From positions 1 through 39,767 of the forward strand of contig CALWHN010000007.1 of NCBI GenBank assembly GCA_944380415.1: a stretch of 39,767 bases of DNA. The letters run 5' to 3'. Position 1 is the first letter of the stretch, and each line of letters starts with the position of its first letter. This stretch comes from an uncultured Clostridia bacterium. GTDB taxonomy: Bacteria > Bacillota > Clostridia > Christensenellales > UBA1242. Shown here piece by piece: positions 9,164 through 19,600 of the stretch. The translations under genes and the position numbers were made by a program. The notes beneath the pieces were generated by a model. It made no database searches and was not told the origin of the DNA. It was given only the letters and a program-made list of their open reading frames with translations.

Positions 9164-10787
9164 GGAAAAAGTTAAGGCCCTTCCCCGCTCAAGCGGCGTT
9201 TACATCATGAAAAACAACAAGGGCGAAATAATTTACATTGGAAAAGCAAAAATTTTAAAAAATCGCGTTTCCCAATATTTTCAAAACTCAAAAAAACAAA
9301 TTAAAGTTCAAACAATGGTCGACAACATTGCAGATTTTGACTATATCCTAACGCCAAGCGAACTTGATGCTTTTATCTTGGAAAATACCTTAATTAAAAA
9401 ACACAAGCCGTTTTTTAACATTCTTTTAAAGGACGGAAAACAATATCCTTACATAAGAGTTAATCCCCATGACGACTACCCTCGCTTTAGCGTTGTTAGA
9501 AAGGTTAAAAACGACGGTGCAAAATATTTTGGCCCATATTTTGGAAAAATCAATGCATATGAGCTTTTAAAAACGCTAAACAGCGCCTATCCAGTTAGAA
9601 CATGCAACAAAGAATTTAAACAAAAAAAGAAAACACGGCCTTGTCTAAACTATTCAATTGGGCTTTGCAGTGGCCCTTGTTGCGACAAAATTTCAAAGGA
9701 AGATTACAAGGCAATTGTTTCAAGAGCAATGAGCTTTTTAAACGGAAATGAAAGGGAAATTTTATCAATTTTAGAAAATAAAATGAAATTGGCAAGCGAA
9801 AGCGAAAATTTTGAAACGGCAATTTCGCTTAGAAACAGAATTGCAATGGTTAAAGAGCTGTCAAACCGCGCAGTCGTTGACCTTGCAAAAACGGCGGAAT
9901 TTGATATATTTTCCGCGGAAAGAGCGGAAAACTATGCAGCAGTTAATGTTACGATTGTCCGTGCTGGAAAGCTTCTTTCAAGCCAAAACTTTGACATCTC
10001 CCAGGCAAGCGATTTGGAGGAAGGATTTTCTTCATTCATCTTGCAATATTACACGAACAAAATGGTTCCAAAAAATATTTTAACCAATTTAACTTTGGAT
10101 TTTAATTTGCTTGAAAATGCTCTTTCCGTTGTTAAAGGAGCAAATGTCACATTTTCCGTACCAGAGAGAGGGGCAAAGCGAAAGCTGGTTCTAATGGCAG
10201 AGCAAAACGCAAAAAATTTCATTGAGAAGGAGTTTTTAAAGGAAAAAGATGAAACATATTTAAACATGGTCAGAGCTCTTAAAATTGGTCTTTCTCTAGA
10301 CGAGCTTCCAAACCGAATTGAATGTTACGATATTTCTCACATTTCTGGAACAAACAAGGTTGGATCGATGGTTGTTTTCGCCTTTGGGCGTGCGCAAAAC
10401 AGCGACTACCGCAAATTTAAAATTAAAACTGTTGAGGGGAACGACGACTTTGCTTCGCTTAGCGAGGTCCTGAGCCGAAGGGTTTTGGAATTTAACAAAC
10501 AAGCGGACGACTCATTTAAGAAGCTTCCAGATCTTTTGGTTATAGATGGAGGAAAGGGCCAACTCTCCTCCGTTGTCCAAACGCTTAAAGGAACATCTTT
10601 TGAAAACGTTCCAATCATATCCCTTGCCAAAAAATTTGAGGAAGTTTACACAAAAAATTCATCAAATCCAATTATATTTAAACAGGGAAGCCCTGAACTT
10701 CGCCTTCTTCAAAACATAAGAGATGAAGCCCACCGCTTCGCCATAACTTTTCATCGAACGCTTAGAAGCAAAACAATGCTAAGCTAA
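9147..10787 (+). CDS. uvrC: Excinuclease ABC subunit C, lacking the C-terminal HhH domain
   Basis: UvrC makes the two incisions flanking the lesion. The N-terminal GIY-YIG nuclease is intact (GVYI at 17-20, YIG at 30-32, K33, R40), followed by the UVR motif (about 209-238) that binds UvrB. The RNase-H-like nuclease has its usual acidic and histidine residues (D395 in YDISH, D467 in DGGKGQL, D526 and H529 in DEAHRF). Translation stops at residue 546, directly after FHRTLRSKTMLS, where homologues continue into tandem helix-hairpin-helix motifs (PGIGxxR type). The start is GTG behind AAGGAG, inside the end of uvrA. The stop overlaps the stop of the convergent M16 gene by four bases, so the missing domain is not hidden downstream. 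Confidence 0.96.
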   Translation: MEQKIKEKVKALPRSSGVYIMKNNKGEIIYIGKAKILKNRVSQYFQNSKKQIKVQTMVDNIADFDYILTPSELDAFILENTLIKKHKPFFNILLKDGKQYPYIRVNPHDDYPRFSVVRKVKNDGAKYFGPYFGKINAYELLKTLNSAYPVRTCNKEFKQKKKTRPCLNYSIGLCSGPCCDKISKEDYKAIVSRAMSFLNGNEREILSILENKMKLASESENFETAISLRNRIAMVKELSNRAVVDLAKTAEFDIFSAERAENYAAVNVTIVRAGKLLSSQNFDISQASDLEEGFSSFILQYYTNKMVPKNILTNLTLDFNLLENALSVVKGANVTFSVPERGAKRKLVLMAEQNAKNFIEKEFLKEKDETYLNMVRALKIGLSLDELPNRIECYDISHISGTNKVGSMVVFAFGRAQNSDYRKFKIKTVEGNDDFASLSEVLSRRVLEFNKQADDSFKKLPDLLVIDGGKGQLSSVVQTLKGTSFENVPIISLAKKFEEVYTKNSSNPIIFKQGSPELRLLQNIRDEAHRFAITFHRTLRSKTMLS

Positions 10788-12049
10788 AACTTTCTTAGTT
10801 CGCTCTCTTCAATGTCCTTTCCAACAACGGAAACGACAAAGTCCTTTTCGGAATATAGCTGCTTTGCAACTTTGTTGACATCTTCTATCGTAACTTTTTC
10901 GATCATTTCAAATTCCCAATCCAAACTGGGAATTTCGCCAAAAATTGCAAATTTTGCCGCATTTAGCTTTGCAATTTGCATTTTGCTGTCCTGGGCATAA
11001 ACTTTTGACGATTTTAAATTGTTTTTTGCCTTTATAAGCTCCTGCTCTGTAACACCGTGGTGTGAGAGTTCTTTTAAAACAGCTTTTATATTTTCAAGCG
11101 CAAGCCCAACATTGTTTGGGCTTGTTCCAGCATATATTCCCAAAATTCCGAACTCCAAACAAGAATAACATTCCGCCCAAGTTGAATAGACAAGCCCGCG
11201 TTTCTCTCTAAGCTCTGTAAACAGCCTTGAGCTGAGCCCTCCCCCAAGGATATCTTGGAATAGATGGACGGAAAATCTTGAAGGGTCATTTGCGGCAATT
11301 GACTTGAAAAGTATGTAAATTTGGGCCTGATTCCTGTCCTGGGTTTCCAAAATATAATTCTTTTTAGGTTTGATTACAACAGGCAGAGCGCTTGGCCGCC
11401 CCTCAAACTTTTCATTTAAAGTTTTTTGAAAATATTTTTCAACAACTACTTTTGTTTCATTGAAGCTGATGTTTCCACAAACGGAAAGAATTATTCTATT
11501 TGGTGTGTAATTTCTTTCCTTAAAAGATAAAATCTCCTCCCTTGTAACGTTTGAAATTACTTCGGGTAGGCCTAAAACATCGTGGCCAAACCTCGTTCCG
11601 CCCATAAGCTCACGAAATGCGTTCATGTAGGCAACGTGGAGAGGAGAATCTTTTGCTCTTTTAATTTCTTCTAAAACAACGCTTTTTTCTTTTGCAATCT
11701 CTTCATCGTTGAAAAGACCTTGGCTAAACATTTGAGAATATATTTCAACACATCTTTCAAAATTTTCCTTCAAACAGTGAAAATGATAAACCGTCTTTAC
11801 ATCGTTTGTTTGAGCGTTAATTCTTGCCCCAAGGCTTTCAAGGCTTGTTGCAAGCTCCTGGGTTGACATTTCTTTTGTGCTTTTAAAAAACAAATGTTCC
11901 AGAAAGTGGGCAAGGCCAAGCTCGCTTTCGCGTTCATCTCCCGCCCCAACGCTGACATGAATTGCAAAGGCAACGTAGCTTGCTCCTTCAATTTCTTGGC
12001 AAATTAATTTTGCTCCGTTGTCATATTTTTTTATATCTATATTTTTCAT
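10784..12049 (-). CDS. M16 family zinc metallopeptidase
   Basis: A pitrilysin/processing-peptidase-like zinc protease of 421 residues, close in length to the B. subtilis MlpA/YmxG type. The inverted zinc motif HFLEH (48-52) and the third ligand at E128, about 76 residues later, fit HxxEH-x76-E. The C-terminal half has the family's R/Y element (REKRGLVYS). It has no signal peptide, so it is probably cytoplasmic. I prefer the ATG at 12049 over the one at 12067: TATACT (12056-12061 on the plus strand) ends exactly six bases before it and there is no Shine-Dalgarno, so a leaderless start is likely. The substrate is unknown. The gene ends in TAG, overlapping the uvrC stop. Confidence 0.93.
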   Translation of the reverse strand: MKNIDIKKYDNGAKLICQEIEGASYVAFAIHVSVGAGDERESELGLAHFLEHLFFKSTKEMSTQELATSLESLGARINAQTNDVKTVYHFHCLKENFERCVEIYSQMFSQGLFNDEEIAKEKSVVLEEIKRAKDSPLHVAYMNAFRELMGGTRFGHDVLGLPEVISNVTREEILSFKERNYTPNRIILSVCGNISFNETKVVVEKYFQKTLNEKFEGRPSALPVVIKPKKNYILETQDRNQAQIYILFKSIAANDPSRFSVHLFQDILGGGLSSRLFTELREKRGLVYSTWAECYSCLEFGILGIYAGTSPNNVGLALENIKAVLKELSHHGVTEQELIKAKNNLKSSKVYAQDSKMQIAKLNAAKFAIFGEIPSLDWEFEMIEKVTIEDVNKVAKQLYSEKDFVVSVVGKDIEESELRKF

Positions 12050-12103
12050 ATAGATAGTATATATCAATTATTTCAAAACTTGTATTTAATTTTATATTTA
12101 AAT

Positions 12104-12128
12104 AAAAAATGCCCACAAATTTGCGGAC
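12104..12128 (-). terminator. Intrinsic terminator after tRNA-Lys
   Basis: On the minus strand GTCCGCA pairs with TGTGGGC (two G-U pairs) around a short AATT loop, followed by a T-rich run. It lies directly after the tRNA and would also end read-through from rplT. Confidence 0.7.
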
Positions 12129-12135
12129 AAAGTTT

Positions 12136-12212
12136 TGGTGGCTCACCCGGGATTCGAACCCGGGACCCCTTGATTAAAAGTCAAGTGCTCTAGCCGACTG
12201 AGCTAGTGAACC
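12136..12212 (-). tRNA. tRNA-Lys (anticodon UUU)
   Basis: A complete cloverleaf on the minus strand. The acceptor GGTTCAC pairs with GTGAGCC (one G-U), the D stem is GCTC/GAGC, the anticodon stem is CTTGA/TCAAG around the loop CTTTTAA (anticodon TTT), and the T arm is CCGGG-TTCGAAT-CCCGG. A73 and the CCA end are encoded. It reads AAA and AAG lysine codons. It lies between rplT and a terminator and has its own consensus promoter. Confidence 0.98.
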
Positions 12213-12223
12213 ATGCGAGATTG

Positions 12224-12252
12224 ATTATATTATAAACAACCTCGTTTGTCAA
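12224..12252 (-). promoter_or_regulatory. Consensus sigma-A promoter for tRNA-Lys
   Basis: TTGACA (12247-12252), exactly 17 bases and TATAAT (12224-12229) on the minus strand form a perfect consensus promoter. It ends about a dozen bases before the mature tRNA 5' end and lies just after the rplT stop. Confidence 0.9.
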
Positions 12253-12266
12253 TTATTTTGTTAAAT

Positions 12267-12623
12267 TTATTTTGCAAGAGCAGCTTTTGCCGTTGCAACC
12301 AAGCTTGCAAATTCTGCTGGATTGTTTGTTGCAAGGTCTGAAAGAATTTTTCTGTTAAGTGAAATGTTTGCTGCTTTAAGTCCACTTATAAACCTTGAAT
12401 ATGACATGTCATTAATTCTGCAACCAGCGTTGATTCTTGCAATCCAAAGGCGGCGAAAATCTCTTTTCTTTTGCTTTCTTCCAATGTAAGCATAGTTTCC
12501 GCTTTTCATAACCGCTTCTCTTGCAATTCTGTAAAGCTTAGATTTTGCCCCGCGATAGCCTTTTGCTTGTTTTAAAATTGCTCTGCGCTTTTTAAGTGCG
12601 TTAACAGATCTTTTAATTCTCAT
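12267..12623 (-). CDS. rplT: 50S ribosomal protein L20
   Basis: The 118-residue L20 sequence is typical throughout, with the very basic N-terminal extension ([14 protein letters not shown]), the [10 protein letters not shown] element and the conserved [16 protein letters not shown] block. It binds 23S rRNA early in 50S assembly and, in Firmicutes, binds the leader of its own operon to repress it. It is the last protein gene of infC-rpmI-rplT, lies 11 bases after rpmI, and has a GGAGGGGC Shine-Dalgarno. No terminator is visible between it and tRNA-Lys, so the tRNA could be co-transcribed. Confidence 0.99.
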   Translation of the reverse strand: MRIKRSVNALKKRRAILKQAKGYRGAKSKLYRIAREAVMKSGNYAYIGRKQKKRDFRRLWIARINAGCRINDMSYSRFISGLKAANISLNRKILSDLATNNPAEFASLVATAKAALAK

Positions 12624-12634
12624 GTTGCCCCTCC

Positions 12635-12829
12635 TTAACCTTGAACCATCGTTTTAATGGTTTTTGCTTGTTTTCCTTTAAGGAACCCAGCTTTTCTAAG
12701 GTGTCTTTTCCTAGATTGCGACTTTTCTGTTAAAAAATGGCCTCTGTTTGCCTTTGAAAACTTAACGTTTCCAGATTTACTAACTTTAAATCTTTTCTTT
12801 GCCCCGCTGTGGGATTTCATTTTTGGCAT
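12635..12829 (-). CDS. rpmI: 50S ribosomal protein L35
   Basis: A 64-residue, strongly basic protein beginning [17 protein letters not shown], the signature of bacterial L35, and of normal length. It is a structural component of the large ribosomal subunit. It is the middle gene of infC-rpmI-rplT, with an AAGGAGA Shine-Dalgarno upstream of the ATG and 37 bases separating it from infC. Confidence 0.99.
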   Translation of the reverse strand: MPKMKSHSGAKKRFKVSKSGNVKFSKANRGHFLTEKSQSRKRHLRKAGFLKGKQAKTIKTMVQG

Positions 12830-12866
12830 ATTTTCTTCTCCTTTTAAATTTTTGAAAGTTCGTTTC

Positions 12867-13379
12867 CTATTTTGTTTTTGGCGAAATTATTAAAATTATG
12901 TTCCTTCCAACAATTTCCGGTTCTTTATCAATTGTTCCAAGCGACTCAAGCATTGAATAGAAATTTTTAACGACGTTAACAGCATTTTGAGCATATGCTT
13001 GTTGGCGCCCTCTCATTCTCAAAACAACCTTAACTTTGTTTCCATCTTCCAAAAACCTTTTTCCGTGCTTAGCTTTAACTTCCAAGTCATGGGTGTCAAT
13101 TGTCATTGAAAGTTGAATTTCTTTAAGCTCCGTCACTTTTTGATTCTTTCTTGCTTCTTTTTCTCTTTTGATTGAGTCAAACTTGTATTTTCCATAATCG
13201 AAAATTTTACAAACAGGCGGGTTTGAGTTTGCGTTCATGCAAACCAAATCAAGGCCTTCTCCCTCTGCCAAACTGATGGCTTTTGAAGTTGGCATAATTC
13301 CAAGTTGCTGACCGTTGTTGTCAATTACTCTAACTTCGCTTGCCGTTATTTGTTCATTGATAAAAAGCTCTTTAAAAAT
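12867..13379 (-). CDS. infC: Translation initiation factor IF-3 (AUU start)
   Basis: IF-3 binds the 30S subunit, blocks premature 50S joining and checks the start codon. The frame is 170 residues when begun at the ATT at 13377-13379, behind a strong GGGAGGA sequence. The N-terminus then reads FKELFINEQITASEV, matching the family's conserved INEQI element, which a start at the first ATG (13295) would remove. An AUU start is known in E. coli and several other bacteria, where it makes infC expression sensitive to IF-3 itself. The N-terminal domain, the linker rich in K, R and E (about residues 73-95) and the C-terminal domain are all present. It is the first gene after the L20-type leader. Confidence 0.96.
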   Translation of the reverse strand: MFKELFINEQITASEVRVIDNNGQQLGIMPTSKAISLAEGEGLDLVCMNANSNPPVCKIFDYGKYKFDSIKREKEARKNQKVTELKEIQLSMTIDTHDLEVKAKHGKRFLEDGNKVKVVLRMRGRQQAYAQNAVNVVKNFYSMLESLGTIDKEPEIVGRNIILIISPKTK

Positions 13380-13510
13380 TGTTCCATCCTCCCTAAAATA
13401 AAAATTGGAAACGCAACCGTTTCCATCAAAAAAAGTTTTATAATTTAACTTAATTTTAACCTAATCTGGCGCCTTGCCGACTGGTGAGAAGATGGAAACT
13501 TCTGCTTTCG
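13380..13510 (-). ncRNA. L20-type ribosomal protein leader with transcription attenuator
   Basis: The transcribed leader between the infC promoter and the infC start. It contains GGCAAGGCGCC-like structured sequence and ends in a terminator (TGGAAACG/CGTTTCCA, 13406-13425, followed by a T-rich run at 13393-13405). An upstream GTTTCCATC (13491-13499) is exactly complementary to GATGGAAAC (13419-13427), which forms one side of that terminator, so a competing antiterminator pairing is possible. The upstream element lies in the loop of a small AGAAG/CTTCT hairpin. Position and layout agree with the Firmicutes L20 leader (Rfam L20_leader), in which L20 binding lowers expression of infC-rpmI-rplT. 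Confidence 0.75.
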
Positions 13511-13516
13511 AAGAAG

Positions 13517-13545
13517 AATATACCACAAAACGGCCGCCATGTCAA
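13517..13545 (-). promoter_or_regulatory. Sigma-A promoter of infC-rpmI-rplT
   Basis: TTGACA (13540-13545), 17 bases and TATATT (13517-13522) on the minus strand. The expected start is near 13510, leaving a leader of about 130 bases that holds the attenuator. Confidence 0.85.
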
Positions 13546-13560
13546 CTGTTTTTAGAAAAA

Positions 13561-13587
13561 ATAAAGAGGCATTTTTTGCCTCTTTAT
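13561..13587. terminator. Bidirectional intrinsic terminator
   Basis: ATAAAGAGGCA (13561-13571) pairs with TGCCTCTTTAT (13577-13587), and both flanks are A/T runs. On the minus strand it ends the giant surface-protein gene and isolates it from the infC promoter. Confidence 0.9.
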
Positions 13588-13604
13588 TTTAAACTTGCTT
13601 TGGC

Positions 13605-16600
13605 TTAACGAACTTGCATCTTCTTTCTAAGAAGAACAAAGATTAGAACTCCTGCAACAACAACAACGCAAGCTACAACGATTATAATTATTGTCATTGT
13701 GTCCATCGGCCTATCTATTCTAACTTGATAGGAATAAACGAGTTTCCCGCTGCTTGTGTAAACTTGGATATAGTGGTTTCCAACGCCAGATATTACATGC
13801 GGGTTGTCTGTTGTTCCAACTGTTGTTTCATCAATAATATAAACAGGTGTTCCGTCAATTTGAATGTAACAATCTCCTAAAACATCATAAAGATTTCCTC
13901 TGTTGAATTCAACTGTTACACTTCCCGTTGTAGACTGGCCTTCTTCAAGTGAAACACTGAGTGGTGGCGTTGCGTCGTTTAGCCAGAAGCTAAACTCGAA
14001 CGTTTGCTTTCCGAGCGCATCGTCAACATATGAAAGCGTTATTGTATACGTTCCGTTGTTGAACCACTTGTTTCCAATTGAATCGACGTCGAAGGCAGAA
14101 ATGTTAATTTCATTTGCAACGGAAAGCGCCCGCTCTAAGAGAGCTTGAGAAAGCTCCGTTCCGTTATATGTAATTGATTCAATTGTGTAATTATTGTAGT
14201 TAACATAGTTAAACGCCCAGCGAGAATCATTTGGATTTATTATTGAGAAGACCAAAACGTCTTCATTTAAATCCCTCGTTCCGTTTTCAACCCTTGCCGA
14301 GAAGCTTACAACATAAATTCCACTTTCGGTGAAGACATAGTTTCCAGCGGAATCTCGCGAAACCGAATAAGGTTCTGTTGATCCGTTCCTATAAACCAAA
14401 ATTGTTGGAGTTGTTGAATAGAACCTGTTTGTGTTGACTGGAATTGAAATTGTAACCGTTCCATTGTAAATTGCGTTGTCAACTGGAGAGCCGCCATTTA
14501 CGTTGAAGATTACGCTTCTTATGAAGTTGACCCTTGTCGTTGAGCTTGGGAAACCAGAAGAAGATGAGAAATATTGAACATTTCCTGCAAGATCCTCAAA
14601 GCGGAACAAGTAGCTAACGGATTTTCTTAAAGTTAATGTTGCAACTGTTCCATTGTCGTTTCCGCTAACAACGCTCCATGTTTGGCCGTCATCGGATGAA
14701 ACATAGCAGATAATCTTGTTCTCTGGAATTGAATAATATGAGCCCCAGCGCAAAGTTATCTCGTCATATATATCATCTTGGCAAAGATAGATGTCTTTGT
14801 TTGTTGAATTGATATAGTTTTGTTCGCTCGGCGCAGAATAGTTTGTTCCAAGATACCAAACAAAGCTGTTGTTTGTTGTGAACAAGTTTGTTGTTTGTGG
14901 AACAACGGTAACTGCAATAACTGCCCTGTAAATAGTCCCAGAATTGCTTGAAACTTCGTAAACTGTTGTGTTTCCAACTGTTTCAAGTTCAGCAATATCA
15001 ACTGCGCTCCCGTATGTTACAACTCGGTAGTTAGATGTGTTAACAATATAGTGATATGAAGCAAAGCTTCCGCTTCTGTATTCATAAGCATTTCCAGTTG
15101 GAGAAACAATTACTTCATTTCCATTTTCATCCGTTTTAACAACTGTGTAGAACATGACGTCTAGGTCAGAAATTTCAAAATCACGGCTAATTACATAATC
15201 TAATGCATTGCCTTCTTCATCAAAATTTTGAACATAGATGTCATAAATTCCTGGCTCGCTAACAGTGTATGGAGAGGTGATTTCAATGTAACCTTCGCTA
15301 GAATTTCTAAGCCTTAAGAAAACTCTTGAGGTAAAGCCCATCTCTTCTGAAAGCGAATTTCCGGAATTGAAGGAAATTGTTATTGGTTCGCTTTGCGTAA
15401 TTTCTTTATTGAACAAGCTGTCCGTTATCAACTGGCCGTTTGAATCGGTTACTCTGAATTCTGGAAGTTGGTTGTAGATTGTAACATAGATTGTTTCAAT
15501 TGCCCCGGTGTCATCTTCAATAAAATCAAACAACCCTGCAAGCTCATTGTAAATTCCTTCCGGAATGTTATAGCTTAAAACAAGTTTAAAAATAATTCTC
15601 CCGCCATAATAGCCGTCGCTTGAAGTTGTTATTGGAAGAAGTTGATATTGCGTGTAACTTGCGCCAAGCAGGCCGCTTTCAACAATTCTTAAATTGTTTG
15701 CAACGCTTCTTCCGTTTTCATCGGTAATCGCAACGCTATACAAGTTTGAAATGTTTACAGCAACCATTCCAGAAGCCAAAATTTCATCTTGGTTTTGCAT
15801 CTCGTCTGTAATGTCATATTCGCCTTCAAAACGGTTGTATTCTGCCTCTCTATACTCAACCAAGTGGCGATATTCGTTTCCAAAGTTGTCTTTATAGACT
15901 ATGAAGAACGTGCTTTGATAGAAGTCCAACTCGCTGTTAATATAGTAATATTTAATTTGATTTGTTGCTGTTGTTCTAATAAAGCTGCTAATCGTTGCAT
16001 CTGCCAAGCTATAGCTTGTGTAGGTTTCACCATTTGAAGAAATTTTGAAAAATCTAATTGAAGATTCATCTATGTCAAGCGATGGGTTGAGCGGCCTTGT
16101 AACAACAAGAGTTAAGTTGCTGCTTGAAATAACTTGAGAACCCTCACCAACAATTGCAACATCCGATTGAACAACAGAACCTCCGTTGTCTGTCAAACGG
16201 TCGGACAGAGCGGCAACTCTAGCTTGAATGTTATATAAGGATGCTTGTCCGTCTGTTTTGTTGACCGTGTCGAAGAATTGAATTATATGATATGAGGATT
16301 GCCCTAGGATTTGAATTTCGTCAAGGCTGACAAGCTGGCCCATTGAATCATAGGCAGAAGTTGCAACAACCCTTGGCGTTTCTGTTGACCCAACATTTTC
16401 AAAGTTAAACGGCGTTATATAATAAGTTGCATTATCTATTATTATCTTTAAATAATTATATGTGTTGTTTCCGCTGAAACTTATATTATTTAAAGTTAAG
16501 TAGTCATAACTTTCAACAACAATTGGGTTGGAAATAATATTGTTAATAATTTCTGTTTGGCCGTTGAAGTAAACGCTTGCGTTAAGCTGGTCGTTTGCTC

Positions 16601-19600
16601 GGTAGATTTGAACATTTCCGTTTTCAACAGAGCCAGTAAATCTTGTTAAATCAATTGTCAAATTCCTCTGCTCGCCGATGTAGATTGAATAGATTGTCAT
16701 GTTCCCAGCTAAATCTATCTCAACAACCTCATAGAACCCAGAGTAGCTTCCGCCCTCTTCAAGTTCAGAAGAAACCCTCGTCCAGCCGCTGCTTACTGCG
16801 AAGTATTCGCTAAAAAGGTTGTCCCCTCGTGAAGAAGAATCCAGCCCAAGGCCTGTTTCTTGGTATGCAGCGCTGTATTTATTGTTGAACGAACGGAAAT
16901 AGAAAGTTTTTGTTTCTGTTGCCGCGTTGGTTTGAAGAGTTCGTGAAAGGTTTACAAAATAGTCAGCATTTGCAGCAAATGTGTAATATCTAAATGTTCC
17001 AGTTGTTGCAGATTTTGAATATCTTGAATCGTTGGACTCTCTTAAAACGGACTCTAAAATTGTTTCAACCGTTCTGTCGGAATTTTTTAATGATGTTATA
17101 GATGATGTTGGAGCGCTTCTGTCAATGACAATTCTCCTTGTTGCACTGTATGTTCCATTTGGATAGTAAATTGTGTATGCCCTGCCTGTGTCTGTGCTGT
17201 ATGTTTCAAAAGCCATTTGAATTTCAACTCTTGAAGCATTTTCGCTGAAGTTAACAACAAAACTGTATGTTCCATTTGATAGGTCAATTTTAACAGTGTA
17301 AACATCAGAGTCTGGAGAAGAAACTTGGCTGCCATCCTCTGTCCTCCAAATTCCGTCAGAGCCTTGCGTTATCTCAAGAAGGTCTCCAAATTGCTGGTTG
17401 ACAATGTAATATCTATTGCTATCTAAATCATGAAGAAGCAACATCTCTCCTGCTCCATAGTTTGGAATTCCAACAGGAGATGAGCCAACGTAATATGCAA
17501 AGTTGATTCCAGAAACATCAATTGGAGCAAGATATGAATTTGAAGAAGAGGTCCAGCTAAATCTAATTGAATTTGTGTTGGTGTAATATGTTATCGCGCC
17601 GGTTGAAGATGTTTCGCCTTGAATTTCCTTGTCTTCCATGTTGTCAAGGTCTGGATACTGCGCAACCATGTCATATTCTGGCTCGTTGCCAACAACGTTA
17701 ACAATTACATTGAAAGTTTGGTAGTAGCCGTTAGTTTCAAAATTTTGAATACAGCCGATTTGAAGAATGTAATTTCCTTCTGCATATTGCGAATTTCCAG
17801 CAACTGGGTTGTTTGTTATAAAGCTTGTTCTGTTTGTTATTGGTGTGGGCTCCTCGCTAAGGCCAAGCTCGCCATAGGAATAGCCAGAAAGAAGGAAGAA
17901 ACCGTTTTCTGCTACATAAGAATAATAATAGTAAACATTTTCACCTTCGGCGTTTGTTGCCGGCGAAATCAAAACTACGTTGAAATCAAACGGAGAGAAG
18001 GTTGAGCTTGTTGAATATTCGTTGATGTCAATGTTATTAAAGGAAATTAAGTTGGTAAATCTATAGGAATTTGCATCTGCGTTTTGAATGTCTTCCAAAC
18101 TGAGAGGAGTTGTTTGAAGCATTCCATCTCTAACACCATAAACTGTTCCATATTTTGATGTTGGAATGTAGAACCCAATTGGAAGTTGGTTTGTTTGAAG
18201 AATGTAATTTCCAGATGTTTGAGATTGCCTATAAAGTTCATTAAAGAACTCTCTATTAGATGTGTCAACTCCATCAAAGGTTGTTATGTATGTATAATAT
18301 CCGTTTCTCTCACCCTCTGCACTGTCTGGAGTTATGATTGTTCCCCTGTCAACAAAGAAAACTGAAACTAAGGTTTGGAAATCGTTTCCAAGGTCTCCAA
18401 TTGGTTCACCAGAGATTGAAGAATATTCCCTTGTAACAACATATTTCCCAGCAATTGTCATGTTATTGCTGAAATTAATTGGAATTTGAACATAAAAGTT
18501 TCCATCTTCGTCATAGCCCTGCTCTTTTTGCTCGTCACTAAAATTAGACAAACCAAGACTTACAGGAATTGGAGTTTCGCTGTAAACATATGAATGTTTT
18601 TCCGCATCATAAACAAGAGGATAGAAATTGCAGGTCAGCCCGTTGTTTTCAAGGTCCACAAAGACGCCCAAATCGTCAACAAAGAGAGATTCCCAAGAGA
18701 GATAAATTGTGTTTGCCGTTGTTGCATTGTAATAGTTTGTTCTCATTGTGTAATCTTCCGTCGTTTCAGAAGCAACAATGTTTAGCCCGCTTCCTGAATT
18801 TCCCTCTTCTGTATAAATCAAAAGCCCTGTTTGGTCTGTGTTAAATCTTAAAGTATATGTTCTGGTTGGAGTTCTTGAAGATCTGTTTGAAGCATCAAAA
18901 ATTTGATAGCGATATTCAAGGTCCATAAGCCTTCCGTTTTCATCAAGAGGCGCCGTTCTGTTGTAATATCCCTGCGCAATGACAGAATCTGGAAGTCTTG
19001 TTGTCGTTGCATTTGTCCCTGTTCCTGTGTTTTCATAGATTGCAACAATTGGAATTGCTGCATACAGGTTCTGAGTTGCCTCGTCAACTGAAATTATTCC
19101 CTGAGAGTCAAGCGAGCTTAAAGATCCAAAAAATTCTGTCAAGTATGAAACTGCGTCGCTAGTTCCAGTTAAATTGCCCATCAAGTTTTCAAGCGTTGTA
19201 AGGTTGTTGTTAAACCTGAAAGAAATTGCCTTGTGGCTTCCGAAGAAGATTGTTGTTGCTTCGGTTACGTTGTTAACCCCGCCAATCTTCTGATAATCTC
19301 CCCCGCTTGTCATTCCTCTTTGAAGAACTGTTGGAGTTGATGTGTCCAAAATAACGCTGTAATATGCAACGTTGCCCGCTTCATCTTCCAACCTAAAAAT
19401 GTAGAGTCCGCTGAATGTAAGAACAGAGTTGGTTTCAACTGTTGAAGCAGAACTTGCTCTTTGGAAGCTAGTAACTGGGTTGCTAGACGAAATTAAAATT
19501 GAATAATCCGCAGCAAGCCAAGTTGAATTTAAAATGTAGTTGCCATAATTTGTTTCTTCAAATGTTCTCTCTTCCAAGGCAAATCTTATGAAGCTTGCTG

